Assembly: GCA_017524385.1 (NCBI GenBank)
Contig: JAFWSS010000235.1
Coordinates: forward strand, 1 to 45,174
DNA: 45,174 nucleotides
Direction of reading: 5' to 3'
DNA from: Prevotella sp.
Lineage (GTDB): Bacteria > Bacteroidota > Bacteroidia > Bacteroidales > Bacteroidaceae
In this document: piece by piece, positions 34,014 through 43,378 of the stretch
Position numbering within the stretch: position 1 is the first letter of the stretch
Layout: the number at the start of each line of letters is the position of its first letter
The notes under the pieces: model-generated
Databases searched by the model: none
The model's input: only the letters and a program-made list of their open reading frames with translations
What the model was told of the DNA's origin: nothing
Made by a program: the position numbers and the translations under genes

Positions 34014-34517
34014 TCAGGGTTGGTCGTCGAGGGTGTCTGTGGCATCGCTGTCATTGTTGTCGTTGTCAGCATCATCGCCGCTTTCTGTGTCAATGCTCTC
34101 GTCAGCGTCGTCATCAGTGTCGGGCATAAATTCCCTCAGGTGTTTATGAAACATGTACAAGGCTCTATCAAGATGGAGAATCATCAAGGGGATGACCTCT
34201 TCCAACTTTTCATCTTCCATGACCTCACGTTCGTAGAAGAGCCACAGGCTGCCGCCAGCCTTGTAGCATTTCACGTATTTCAAAGTGGCGTTGAGATAGT
34301 CTGTCAACTTGTAAAACGACAAACTCGATTCCTCATCATATTCCAATACGGCTGGAATGCCGATGGTAAGGAAGGAATCGTCGTTCTTTGGATGAATGTA
34401 CACGTATGTGGTGCCTTCATACTCGAAGTCGTAGCCGAATCCTTCCTGTTCTTCTAATTGGAATCCTTGCGATTGCAAGAATTCCAATACTGTTGCATTC
34501 AAAGTCTCTGCTGTCAT
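34014..34517 (-). CDS. YbjN-like protein with acidic tail (167 aa)
   Basis: The first 130 residues have the same helix-strand-helix order as the downstream protein (ATVLEFLQSQGFQLEEQEG, then TTYVYIHPKNDDSFLTIGIP, KYVKCYKAGGSLWLFYE, and a closing helix EEVIPLMILHLDRALYMFHK). The last 35 residues are almost all Asp, Glu, Asn, Ser and Thr (DDDADESIDTESGDDADNDN and beyond), an acidic tail that could bind a basic partner. It lies between an AAA+ ATPase gene upstream and the smaller paralogue downstream. Function unknown. Confidence 0.55.
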   Translation of the reverse strand: MTAETLNATVLEFLQSQGFQLEEQEGFGYDFEYEGTTYVYIHPKNDDSFLTIGIPAVLEYDEESSLSFYKLTDYLNATLKYVKCYKAGGSLWLFYEREVMEDEKLEEVIPLMILHLDRALYMFHKHLREFMPDTDDDADESIDTESGDDADNDNNDSDATDTLDDQP

Positions 34518-34575
34518 CTTCTAATAATTGTTTAATGTGGAATATATATGGATAGTAAGTTATATTGCTCTATGA

Positions 34576-35613
34576 TTACATGAAACCGATGGACTGATTA
34601 TCCTTACGGGCGGTATCGGGACTGAACTCGCGACGGATGCGTTCATATTCCTTCAAGTCTTTCCTGCTGAGGGAAGGCGACTTGGCGGAAATCATCTCTT
34701 CGAGTAGCGACTGGCTAATCTTCTTGTAGGGTTTGTCTTTCTCTGCGATACTGGCGTTGAACATCTGGAGGGAAGCCTTCTTGATTACATAGCTGATGTC
34801 GCTGCAGGTGTAACCTTCCGTTAGTTCGGCCAGACGGGAAAGGTCGATGTCGTCGGCTGACGGAAGTTTCGAAAGTTCAAGACGGAACAGGCTCTCTCTG
34901 ACAGACATATCGGGTATGTCGATGTAGATGACCTCGTCGATACGTCCCGTGCGAAGGACCGCCTTGTCGATACGCTCGGGATGATTGGTTGCAGCTAGGA
35001 CATATATGCCTTTCGAAGAGGCATTGTTCAACATGCATAAGAACTCGTTGGTTTCGCCGTTCTGGTAACTGCGGTCGTCTTGTGAGCGGTGGGGAACCAT
35101 CGCATCAAACTCGTCGAAGAAAAGTAAAGTGGGTGCTTGGCGCTCAGCCTTGCGGAACAACTCGCCTATCTTCTCTTGTGTGCCATGTACAAGGGTGGAA
35201 GCCAAGTCGTCGGGAACCACCTTGATGAAGTTCACACCAACCTCCTCGGCAATCTTTTCTGCGAAATAAGTCTTGCCACACCCCGTGGGGCCATAAAAAA
35301 GGAGGCTGGGGGGATGCACACCATAGGCTTTCGCACATTCCCGGTTGTTGAGCACGTTGATGAAGCCCTCCTTCACCATACGTTTCAATTCTTCCATGCC
35401 TGCCACGTCTTCCAGTCCATGACGGACAGGTTGTGAGACCTCTTCCTTGGAGCACACCCCCTTCGAAACCGAGGGACTAGAATCGTTGGATTCCACAGGT
35501 GGTGTCTTTGAGAGGGCCACCGGGGTGCTCTCCGAGGTTTCGGCGGGTATGTTTCTTCTGCCGACTGCCATCTTGCGAATCCACTCTTTCTCTTCTTTTG
35601 ACGGATTTATCAT
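34576..35613 (-). CDS. AAA+ ATPase, CDC48/FtsH-like single domain (345 aa)
   Basis: An N-terminal low-complexity region of about 60 residues precedes one AAA+ domain. It has Walker A GPTGCGKT (108-115), Walker B LLFFDEFDA (163-171), sensor 1 in VLAATNHPE, and an arginine-finger region RTGRIDEVIY, followed by a C-terminal lid domain (YTCSDISYVIKKASLQMF). This is the classic clade (CDC48/FtsH-like) without a protease or a second ring. It is followed on the same strand by two small chaperone-like genes with short gaps, so the set probably works together, perhaps as an unfoldase with adaptors. Substrate unknown. Confidence 0.8.
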   Translation of the reverse strand: MINPSKEEKEWIRKMAVGRRNIPAETSESTPVALSKTPPVESNDSSPSVSKGVCSKEEVSQPVRHGLEDVAGMEELKRMVKEGFINVLNNRECAKAYGVHPPSLLFYGPTGCGKTYFAEKIAEEVGVNFIKVVPDDLASTLVHGTQEKIGELFRKAERQAPTLLFFDEFDAMVPHRSQDDRSYQNGETNEFLCMLNNASSKGIYVLAATNHPERIDKAVLRTGRIDEVIYIDIPDMSVRESLFRLELSKLPSADDIDLSRLAELTEGYTCSDISYVIKKASLQMFNASIAEKDKPYKKISQSLLEEMISAKSPSLSRKDLKEYERIRREFSPDTARKDNQSIGFM

Positions 35614-35872
35614 TGCATTTCCTCCAATCTTTATGCTGTTTAGTAAATAGATTGGTTTTCCCCCTCATCTTCTATCACCATATTTCATCTTTTTTATATC
35701 CATAACATCCATAACTGAAGAAAACATCCCTATAGGAGCTAACAAGAAGTGCGGCGGCAACGTGTTCGCTATAAAACAAAGACAGAGGAAGGGATACATC
35801 AGTCCATATTATCTTTCATAATCTATACACAATGTAAAATATTCTAAATTTATACCCTTATTGTCCACATCT
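35614..35872. other. Intergenic stretch between the AAA+ cluster and the envelope genes
   Basis: No gene or clear element is seen. The sequence is AT-rich near the right end, where the promoter at 35873-35904 begins. It separates divergent units, so it should also contain the promoter of the AAA+ gene, but I could not find a good match on the minus strand. Confidence 0.5.
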
Positions 35873-35904
35873 TTTGCATATTTCAAAAAAAAATGCCACC
35901 TTTG
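35873..35904 (+). promoter_or_regulatory. Near-consensus promoter for the envelope gene run
   Basis: TTTG (35873-35876), 20 bases, then CACCTTTG (35897-35904) matches the Bacteroidota consensus with one mismatch in the first base of the -7 box. It lies 75 bases before ATG 35980 and probably drives the outer-membrane protein, lptC and the CBS protein. Confidence 0.55.
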
Positions 35905-35979
35905 CAGAAATTTTCATTGCTGTCGTGACATCCCAATGATTGGAAGGGGTGGAAGACAGCGAAAAAGTCTCTATCAGAA

Positions 35980-37272
35980 ATGAACAAATCTTTGATTTTT
36001 GCACTTCTCTTCGCCGGCACAATTGGATGCCATGCACAGAGTGGTACCAATTCACCATACAGCCAGTTTGGATTTGGAGCGCAAGCAGAGCAGACAAGTG
36101 GATTCAACAGGGGTATGAATGGACTGGGACTGGGATTCCGTGACGGGAAGCAAATCAATTTCCTCAACCCGGCTTCCTATTCCGCCATTGACTCGCTCAC
36201 ATTCATTTTCGATGTGGGGATTTCAGGTCAGCTTACCAATTTTGAGGAAAAAGGGAAGAAGGTGAATGCCAGAAACGCTAATTTCGAATATGCCGTTGCA
36301 GGATTCAGGGCCTTCAAGCATGTGGGAGTCAGTTTCGGTATACTGCCTTTCACCAACGTGGGATATTCTTACGCCAGCACAAACAACGTTGGAGATGTGG
36401 GCAACACCAAATACACCAATACTTATTCCGGTTCAGGAGGAGTGCATCAGGCATACCTGGGAGTAGGCTGGGAACCCTTCAAAGGCTTTGCCCTGGGAGT
36501 CAACGGAGCATATCTCTGGGGGGATTACGAGCGGTCTATCGTCAATAGTTACAGCGACAACTCCGTGAACACCTTGTCGAAGTTCTATACCGCTGAAATC
36601 ACAAGCTACAAAGTGGACTTTGGTGCACAAATCACCATTCCTTTCTCCAAGAAAAACTCTATGACACTCGGTGTGGACTATGGCATGGGGCATAAACTTG
36701 GATCAGACCCAGAATGCAAGGTCATCTCAAACAATGTGCAGACAGGGGTTGCCGACACCGTGGCTTTCGTAGTGAAGGACGGATTGAAACTGCCTGCCGT
36801 CATCAGTGGGGGAGTCATGCTCAATTTCAACAACAGGCTGAAAGTGGGGGCAGACTATCAATTCCAGAAATGGGCCGAGGTGGGATTCCCTGAATATGTG
36901 CAATCCAATGGAAAAGCGGCATATGGCCTCAAGAAGGATTATTTTGACGACAGGCATAAAGTGACATTGGGAGGAGAGTTCTGCAGCAACCCTAATGCAA
37001 GAGGTTTTTTCCAACGCATCAAGTACAGGGTGGGAGCTTCTTATGCCACACCTTATTTATATGTCAATGGAAAAGAGGGTCCTAAGGAAATCAGCGTCAG
37101 CGCAGGTTTGGGAATACCCATCACCAATGTATGGAACAACCGTTCGACTCTTAATATCAGCGGCCAATGGGTGAGGATGGCTGCAGATGGGCTGCTCAAG
37201 GAAAACTCCTTCCGTATCAACTTGGGCATCACGTTCAACGAGAGATGGTTTATGAAATGGAAGGTGGATTGA
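35980..37272 (+). CDS. Outer-membrane beta-barrel protein (430 aa)
   Basis: A signal peptide (LIFALLFAGTIGCHAQS) is followed by a Gly/Asn/aromatic-rich sequence with many alternating strands (SPYSQFGFGAQAEQ, FLNPASYSAIDSLTF, VSFGILPFTNVGYSYAS, LGVGWEPFKGFALGVNG), typical of outer-membrane barrels. The NPAS motif and the overall pattern recall OmpP1/FadL-like porins of Bacteroidetes. It ends in an aromatic residue run (ITFNERWFMKWKVD), a common barrel terminus. The neighbouring lptC and membrane CBS genes suggest envelope biogenesis, but its substrate is unknown. Confidence 0.75.
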   Translation: MNKSLIFALLFAGTIGCHAQSGTNSPYSQFGFGAQAEQTSGFNRGMNGLGLGFRDGKQINFLNPASYSAIDSLTFIFDVGISGQLTNFEEKGKKVNARNANFEYAVAGFRAFKHVGVSFGILPFTNVGYSYASTNNVGDVGNTKYTNTYSGSGGVHQAYLGVGWEPFKGFALGVNGAYLWGDYERSIVNSYSDNSVNTLSKFYTAEITSYKVDFGAQITIPFSKKNSMTLGVDYGMGHKLGSDPECKVISNNVQTGVADTVAFVVKDGLKLPAVISGGVMLNFNNRLKVGADYQFQKWAEVGFPEYVQSNGKAAYGLKKDYFDDRHKVTLGGEFCSNPNARGFFQRIKYRVGASYATPYLYVNGKEGPKEISVSAGLGIPITNVWNNRSTLNISGQWVRMAADGLLKENSFRINLGITFNERWFMKWKVD

Positions 37273-37276
37273 GAAC

Positions 37277-37924
37277 ATGAGACACCATGCCCTTTTATAC
37301 GTCACATTATTGGCTGTCTTCCTCATGGCATGCAGCGAGGAGCACGAGCATGTCGCACCTGCCATCTATCCAAGGGATTCTGTCTCGGTGATGATTTCCA
37401 ATGGGGTCAACACACTCATTTCCGACTCTGGCGTGGTCAAATACAGGATTGTCGCAGAGCAATGGGAAGTCAACCAAAACAAAAAGCCATCAAGGTGGAT
37501 TTTTGAAAAAGGACTCTTTCTTGAGCAATTCGACCTAGCCATGCACGTACAGTCTTTCATACAATGCGACACGGCATACTACTACGACACCGACAGGTTG
37601 TGGGAATTGAGAGGAAGGGTGAGAATCCACACAAAAAACGGTGTCAAGTTCAGCAGTGAGGAACTGTTCTGGGATGAAAGGGTCAAAGAATTCTACTCCA
37701 ACAAGTTCTCGCATGTCATCACACCCGACAAGGAACTGAAAGGAAACAGATTCAGAAGCGATGACAAAATGAACAAATACAGTGTCAAATACACCAACGG
37801 ATATTTCGACAGGAACGATTTCGCCAACTCACCGAGAAGCAACATGACAAAAACACAGGCAGACTCCGCAAAAATGCAAGGAAGGGGTCAGGCTTCTCCA
37901 AGACGAATCAACAAGAACAACTAA
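37277..37924 (+). CDS. lptC: LPS export protein LptC, lipoprotein form (215 aa)
   Basis: LptC bridges the inner-membrane LPS exporter to periplasmic LptA. The protein has a lipobox (LMAC, Cys19) instead of the helix seen in E. coli, as in many Bacteroidetes, followed by the OstA-like beta-jellyroll pattern (KYRIVAEQWEV, RWIFEKGLFLEQFD, IQCDTAYYYDTDRLWELRGR, NGVKFSSEELFWDE). The C-terminus is a polar extension. It lies 4 bases after the barrel gene, which could be its partner in LPS or lipid export. Confidence 0.85.
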   Translation: MRHHALLYVTLLAVFLMACSEEHEHVAPAIYPRDSVSVMISNGVNTLISDSGVVKYRIVAEQWEVNQNKKPSRWIFEKGLFLEQFDLAMHVQSFIQCDTAYYYDTDRLWELRGRVRIHTKNGVKFSSEELFWDERVKEFYSNKFSHVITPDKELKGNRFRSDDKMNKYSVKYTNGYFDRNDFANSPRSNMTKTQADSAKMQGRGQASPRRINKNN

Positions 37925-37925
37925 C

Positions 37926-39185
37926 ATGGGCATTGCAGTAGTCATTGGCATCATCGTCAGCATGGTGTTCTCCGCTTTCTTCTCGGGAATGGAAATCGCT
38001 TTCGTCTCGAGCAACAGAATGCTGGCGGAGATGGACAAGGATAAAAACGGATTCTCACAAAAGTGCATCTCTTTCTTCTACAAGCATCCTAACAATTTCG
38101 TCAGCACAATGCTCGTGGGAAACAACATTGCACTCGTGGTCTATGGAATCCTTATTGCAAAACTCTTCGATGAAACCATTTTCAAAGGAATGTCGGCAGG
38201 CTTCACCGTGCCGGCTGACACCATACTCTCTACGCTCATCGTACTCTTCACTGGGGAGTTCCTGCCAAAAACACTCTTCAAGAACCTACCCAACAAACTA
38301 CTCACCGTCTTCGCGTTACCAGCTTTCCTTTGCTATGTCATATTATGGCCCGTTTCAAGATTCGCCACTTTCATCGCCAGAGGACTGCTGAGAATCGTTG
38401 GAGTGAAAATGCACAAGGAAAACGACGAAGAAGCCTTCACCAAGGTGGACCTGGACTATTTGTTGCAAACCACCATTGAGAACGCAACCGATGAAAACGA
38501 AATCAACGAGGAGGTCAAAATATTCCAAAACGCTCTCGACTTCTCTGAGACCAGGGTCAGGGACTGCATGGTGCCAAGAACTGAAATAGATGCCGTGCCC
38601 GAAGATTGCACCGCAGCACAACTCAACCAGAAATTCATTGAAAGCGGACATTCTAAAATCATTGTATATAGAGGCGACATCGACCATATCGTTGGCTATA
38701 TTCACTCTTCAGAGATGTTCAGAAAGCCAGATGACTGGAGAAACGACATCAGAAGCATGCCTTTTGTTCCCGAAACCATGGCCGCTCAGAAAATGATGCA
38801 AATCTTCCTGCAACAGAAAAAAAGCCTTGGAGTCGTCATTGATGAGTTTGGAGGAACAAGCGGCATCGTGTCGCTTGAGGACATCGTAGAGGAAATCTTC
38901 GGAGACATCGAGGACGAGCACGACAACTCCAATTACATCGCCAAAAAGGTAGGAGAGGGCGAGTATCTGCTTTCTGCCAGACTAGAAATAGACAAAGTCA
39001 ACGAACTTTTCCAATTACAACTGCCGGAAAGTGATGATTACATGACGATAGGTGGGCTCATTCTCCACTATTATCAAAGTTTCCCCAAACTCAACGAAAT
39101 CGTAAACATTGGGAACTTCCAATTCAAAATCATCAAGAATACAATGACCAAAATCGAACTCGTGAAATTATTTGTGAAACAATAA
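37926..39185 (+). CDS. CorC/HlyC-family membrane protein with DUF21 and CBS domains (419 aa)
   Basis: An N-terminal DUF21 domain with about four membrane helices (VVIGIIVSMVFSAFFSGMEI, FVSTMLVGNNIALVVYGIL and others) is followed by a CBS pair (VRDCMVPRTEIDAVPED, IVYRGDIDHIVGYIHSSEM) and a CorC_HlyC domain with DEFGGTSGIVSLEDIVEEIF. The family includes magnesium/cobalt efflux proteins and GldE of gliding bacteria; in this context a GldE-like role or ion handling are both possible. It starts one base after the lptC stop, indicating co-transcription. Confidence 0.88.
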   Translation: MGIAVVIGIIVSMVFSAFFSGMEIAFVSSNRMLAEMDKDKNGFSQKCISFFYKHPNNFVSTMLVGNNIALVVYGILIAKLFDETIFKGMSAGFTVPADTILSTLIVLFTGEFLPKTLFKNLPNKLLTVFALPAFLCYVILWPVSRFATFIARGLLRIVGVKMHKENDEEAFTKVDLDYLLQTTIENATDENEINEEVKIFQNALDFSETRVRDCMVPRTEIDAVPEDCTAAQLNQKFIESGHSKIIVYRGDIDHIVGYIHSSEMFRKPDDWRNDIRSMPFVPETMAAQKMMQIFLQQKKSLGVVIDEFGGTSGIVSLEDIVEEIFGDIEDEHDNSNYIAKKVGEGEYLLSARLEIDKVNELFQLQLPESDDYMTIGGLILHYYQSFPKLNEIVNIGNFQFKIIKNTMTKIELVKLFVKQ

Positions 39186-39320
39186 GTAGCAATGCGGAAT
39201 GCATCTACCTCGACGAAGAGCGGCTGGACTCAGAAATAATGGATTATTCGAGATAATTTGCGTTCTTTTTTTATTACTACTTAATTTTTATCGTCTCAAA
39301 AGCCATTTTTCACTCCAAAA

Positions 39321-39353
39321 ATTGTGCCGTTTCCCAATTTATTAGTAATTTTG
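39321..39353 (+). promoter_or_regulatory. Promoter for the PpiD-like gene
   Basis: ATTG (39321-39324), 21 bases, then TAATTTTG (39346-39353) matches the Bacteroidota pattern, with one mismatch in the -33 box. It lies about 105 bases before ATG 39459, within a 273-base gap that otherwise holds no gene. Confidence 0.6.
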
Positions 39354-39458
39354 TGCGCATTTTGTAAAAATTTGCCTTTTGTGTCCAAAAAATCGACATT
39401 TTCGGCAATTCCAAATGACATATTAATAGAAGACAAATAATTAACATAACTAAAAGTA

Positions 39459-41636
39459 ATGGCAGCAATAGGAAAAATTAGAAGCTGGGGCCCCCTCCTG
39501 GTTATCATCATTGGATTGGGTCTGTTTGGATTTATCGCGGGTGACATGTTCCGCTCATGTGAAACTACTGGCAGAATGAGCAGTAACAGAGTAGGACAAA
39601 TACTTGGTGAAAACATTAACGCCCAGGACTATCAGGAGTATCAGAATGAGTTCGTGGAATTCACCAAAATGAGTGCACAGCAGCAAATGGATGAAGAACA
39701 ATTGAGACAGATGGCTTGGCAAAGCTTTGTGACAAACAAGATTGTCGAAAACGAAACATCCAAAATTGGACTTTCTGTCACCAATGAAGAAATCAAAAGT
39801 CTTATGGAGAAGGGAAGCCCCATGCTGAATGAAATTGCCAATTTGTTTGGCTTTGTCAACGAGCAAACAGGAAAGTTTGACAAGAACAAATATGATACTT
39901 TTAACAGTCAGAAAAATGCGGTAAAAGACCCTCAACAGGCTGAAGCTTATGAAAAGGGAGCCAAGCTCTTGGAGTTCAAATTGGAAGAATTAAAAGATCG
40001 TCTCTTGGCTCAAAAATACCAAGTGCTGATTCAAAATGCCGTCCTCTCAAATCCTATAGAGGCAAAATTCGCCTTTGATGCTGAAAAGCAAGAGAGTGAC
40101 ATCCAACTTGCATACATAGAATACAAAAGTGTAAAAGACGACGAAATCAAGGTCACGGAAGACGACATCAAGGCTAAGTACAATGAGTTGAAAGAAAGAT
40201 ATGAAACAAGATCTTATAATGGTTCATTGTTTGGTATCAAGATTCCAGAGGAACAGAGAAACGTCAAGTACATTCTTGTTAAGAAAGAAGCGTCACAAGC
40301 TGACAGGGATGAGCTTTACAAGGCTTTGGCCAAGTGCGCTGACAGACTCAAGGAGGGAGAAGACCCTGAGAAAGTTACAAGAGAAGGACGGTCTGACTTG
40401 TCATACCTTGGAGTGCCTGTAACCAAAAAAGTTTTCAATACCGAAATTGCCAATAAAATCGACTCCATGGCTGTGGGCGAGGTTGTTGGTCCTCTGGAAA
40501 GCAAGATAGACAATTCACTTAATGTTGTAAAACTCATTTCCAAGACATCATTGCCCGACTCTGTAGAGTTCCGTGTCATAGGATTGTCAGAAGGAAAGGG
40601 TAACATAGATGCCACGGCAGACAGCATTTTCAAGGCCATCGGTTCTGGTGGAGATTTTGAGGCCATCGCCAAAAACTACGGACAAACCGGACAAAAGGAA
40701 TGGTTTACAACTGCCAGTTATGAGAGGGCTTCAAACATTGGCAAAGACGAGAACGCTGTCATCAACACTCTTAATAACATGGCTGTCAATGAAGTGAAAA
40801 TCATTCCACAGGCACAAGGTAGACTCGTCGTTCAGGTTACAGACAAAAGGGCTATGACAACGAAGTATGACGTAGCCATTGTCAAACGTGAAATACGTTA
40901 CTCAACTGCCACTTCCGATGAAATCACCAACAAGTTCAACCAGTTTATCGCTGGTCACAAGACATTGGAGGCGATGGAGAAAGATGCGGCAAAAGCAGGG
41001 TATCAAGTGCTTGAGTCCAATAGAATCACCACTTCGGCTGGAATGATTCCCAACATTCCCAATTCAAGAGATGCTCTCAAATGGGTGTTCGAGGCTGATG
41101 TAAATGATATTTCAGAGGTCTTCAATTGCGGTGCAAACCGTGACGAACTCCTTGTTCTTGCACTGACCAGCATTGCTCCCAAAGGTTATTTGTCTTTGGA
41201 CAACCCAGATTTGAAAGAAAAAATCAAGCAAGAAGTCATCAAAGACAAAAAGGCTGAATTGCTTGCAGCAAAACTTAAGGACGTGAAGAGCATCGATGCA
41301 GCTAAGGCCAAGGGTGCGCAGGTAGTAGAAGACGGTGTGAAGCAAATTACATTCGCCGCTCCTGTTTTCATCCCTGCAACACAGTCAAGTGAACCTGCTC
41401 TTAGCGGTGCTGTCGCTGCTACAGAAAAAGGTAAGTTCTCGGCAAAACCGGTCAAAGGAAACAGCGCTGTTTATGTCTTCTTGGTAGAGGACAGGAGAAC
41501 ACTTGAAGGAAAATACGACGAGAAAGAATACAAGCAAAGAATGGAACAGGACAATCTAGGTGTCTTGATGAACTACTTCTTCACCGACCTGCTCTATAAT
41601 GCTGAACTTAAAGACAACAGATACCTCTTCTTCTAA
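39459..41636 (+). CDS. PpiD-like periplasmic peptidyl-prolyl isomerase (725 aa)
   Basis: An N-terminal membrane anchor (LLVIIIGLGLFGFIAGDMF) is followed by a SurA_N-like region with helical segments (QDYQEYQNEFVEFTKMSAQQ, SFVTNKIVENETSKIGLSVT) and parvulin-type PPIase domains. Recognisable parvulin elements are YILVKKEASQADRDELYKAL and AIAKNYGQTGQKEWF. This layout is the PpiD type, an inner-membrane foldase that helps outer-membrane proteins. Catalytic activity of the parvulin domains cannot be judged by eye. It is a single unit ending in a strong terminator. Confidence 0.88.
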   Translation: MAAIGKIRSWGPLLVIIIGLGLFGFIAGDMFRSCETTGRMSSNRVGQILGENINAQDYQEYQNEFVEFTKMSAQQQMDEEQLRQMAWQSFVTNKIVENETSKIGLSVTNEEIKSLMEKGSPMLNEIANLFGFVNEQTGKFDKNKYDTFNSQKNAVKDPQQAEAYEKGAKLLEFKLEELKDRLLAQKYQVLIQNAVLSNPIEAKFAFDAEKQESDIQLAYIEYKSVKDDEIKVTEDDIKAKYNELKERYETRSYNGSLFGIKIPEEQRNVKYILVKKEASQADRDELYKALAKCADRLKEGEDPEKVTREGRSDLSYLGVPVTKKVFNTEIANKIDSMAVGEVVGPLESKIDNSLNVVKLISKTSLPDSVEFRVIGLSEGKGNIDATADSIFKAIGSGGDFEAIAKNYGQTGQKEWFTTASYERASNIGKDENAVINTLNNMAVNEVKIIPQAQGRLVVQVTDKRAMTTKYDVAIVKREIRYSTATSDEITNKFNQFIAGHKTLEAMEKDAAKAGYQVLESNRITTSAGMIPNIPNSRDALKWVFEADVNDISEVFNCGANRDELLVLALTSIAPKGYLSLDNPDLKEKIKQEVIKDKKAELLAAKLKDVKSIDAAKAKGAQVVEDGVKQITFAAPVFIPATQSSEPALSGAVAATEKGKFSAKPVKGNSAVYVFLVEDRRTLEGKYDEKEYKQRMEQDNLGVLMNYFFTDLLYNAELKDNRYLFF

Positions 41637-41654
41637 AAGCATTTTACATAGGAG

Positions 41655-41690
41655 AAAAAGAGGGCTTCCCATCAGGAAACCCTCTTTTTC
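41655..41690 (+). terminator. Terminator after the PpiD-like gene
   Basis: AAAAAGAGGG (41655-41664) pairs with CCCTCTTTTT (41680-41689), extended by TTCC and GGAA around a CATCA loop, with the T tract forming the tail. It is 18 bases after the stop codon. Confidence 0.8.
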
Positions 41691-41719
41691 GTAAAACAGT
41701 AACAAGCAATCACGAGAAA

Positions 41720-43270
41720 ATGAACAACATCAACTATCGCAAATTCAGACAATTGGTGGTTTGTGTGGCGATAAACAGCATCGTCTTGGCAGCTTTGTTG
41801 GCTTGCGGCAGCACATCCACTGTTGATGCCATCCAATCGCCTGCCAAGAGAGAGTTCAGAGCGGCATGGATACAAGCCGTCAACGGGCAATGGGTTGGAA
41901 TGACAACACAGCAGATGCAGAGTACATTGACATACCAACTCGACGAATTATGGAAAGATGGTGTCAATGCCATCATATTCCAAGTAAGGCCCGAGTGTGA
42001 TGCTCTCTACAAAAGCGATATCGAACCTTGGAGCCGGTTTCTGACAGGCGAGCAAGGCAAGGCCCCGAGCCCATATTGGGACCCCCTGCAATGGATGGTG
42101 GATGAATGTCACAAAAGAGGAATGGAACTACATGCTTGGATCAACCCGTACAGAGCCAGGACGAAAACAACAAAGGCACTCGCATCAAACCACATTGCTG
42201 CAAAAAGACCAGATTGGTGTTTCGAATATGACGGACTCCTCATACTCAACCCGGGCATACCTCAAACTAAAGACTACATCTGCAAGGTGGTGGATGACAT
42301 CGTCAGCAGGTATGACATAGATGGATTGCATATCGACGACTATTTCTATCCTTATCCTGTTGCAGGCCTGCCCATCAATGATGACAGGGAGTTTGAACGA
42401 TACAACAATGGATTCTCAAGCAAGGCCGACTGGAGGAGAGACAATGTCAACATCTTCATCAAGCAACTCTACAAAACCATACACGACAGAAAACCTTGGG
42501 TGAAATTCGGTGTTTCACCATTTGGAATTTACAGGAACAGCAAGTCGGACCCAAGGGTGGGAAGCGCTACAAACGGTACGCAGAATTATGACGACCTCTA
42601 TGCCGACGTCTTGCTATGGGTGAACAATGGATGGGTGGACTACTGTGTGCCACAACTCTATTGGGAAATTGGAAACAAGGCAGCTGATTACAAGACGCTT
42701 ATCAACTGGTGGGACAAACATGCTGCCAACCGACCACTGTATATCGGGGAAGATGTGGAGAGGACAGTGAAATACCCTGACCCAGACAATCCCAATTCGC
42801 ATCAAATGGGGGTGAAATACAAACTTCACAAGCAGATGCCCAATGTCAAGGGGACGGTGTTGTGGTATGCAAAAGCTGCTGTCGACAACGTGGGCAACTA
42901 CGGTTCGGCTCTCAGAGGAAACTATTGGAGATACAAGGCGTTGCAACCAAACATGCCTTTCATCGACGACAAGGCACCAGGCAAACCAAGGAAAGTAAAG
43001 CAGGTGAGGACGGATGATGGATACGTACTCTTCTGGACAGAGCCCAAAGGGGTGGAATGGAAAGACAAGGCTGTCAAATATGTCATTTACAGGTTTGCTG
43101 ATAAAGAGGACATCAACTTGGCAGACCCTTCAAAAATCGTTGCCATCACTGCCAATAGTTTCTACAAGTTGCCCTACAAGGATGGCAGCACCAAATGGAA
43201 ATATGTGGTCTCTTCGCTCGACAGAATGAGCAACGAGAGCAAAGGAGTGGTGGTGAAAGTGAAACTATGA
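41720..43270 (+). CDS. GH10-like (GHL10, YngK-type) lipoprotein hydrolase (516 aa)
   Basis: A lipobox (LLAC, Cys29) follows a long signal peptide. The catalytic domain has FRAAWIQAVNGQW, NAIIFQVRPECDALYKSDIE, ELHAWINPYRAR, DGLHIDDYFYPYP and VKFGVSPFGIYRN, the order of DUF187/GHL10 hydrolases, followed by a C-terminal fibronectin-like domain (KPRKVKQVRTDDGYVLFWTE). These proteins are thought to act on glycosidic bonds, perhaps in peptidoglycan or surface glycans; the substrate is not established. It follows the terminator of the PpiD-like gene. Confidence 0.85.
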   Translation: MNNINYRKFRQLVVCVAINSIVLAALLACGSTSTVDAIQSPAKREFRAAWIQAVNGQWVGMTTQQMQSTLTYQLDELWKDGVNAIIFQVRPECDALYKSDIEPWSRFLTGEQGKAPSPYWDPLQWMVDECHKRGMELHAWINPYRARTKTTKALASNHIAAKRPDWCFEYDGLLILNPGIPQTKDYICKVVDDIVSRYDIDGLHIDDYFYPYPVAGLPINDDREFERYNNGFSSKADWRRDNVNIFIKQLYKTIHDRKPWVKFGVSPFGIYRNSKSDPRVGSATNGTQNYDDLYADVLLWVNNGWVDYCVPQLYWEIGNKAADYKTLINWWDKHAANRPLYIGEDVERTVKYPDPDNPNSHQMGVKYKLHKQMPNVKGTVLWYAKAAVDNVGNYGSALRGNYWRYKALQPNMPFIDDKAPGKPRKVKQVRTDDGYVLFWTEPKGVEWKDKAVKYVIYRFADKEDINLADPSKIVAITANSFYKLPYKDGSTKWKYVVSSLDRMSNESKGVVVKVKL

Positions 43271-43308
43271 CGATTTTATACAAATCCTTGCTAAAAAAAC
43301 AAAAAAAA

Positions 43309-43339
43309 ATTGCCGTATGAAAATTTTGTGCTATTTTTG
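43309..43339 (+). promoter_or_regulatory. Promoter for the lipoprotein gene at 43379
   Basis: ATTG (43309-43312), 19 bases, then TATTTTTG (43332-43339) fits the Bacteroidota consensus with one -33 mismatch, about 40 bases before ATG 43379. Confidence 0.65.
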
Positions 43340-43378
43340 CAAGCGATAATAGAATATGTTCAACCAAAAAAAACAATC

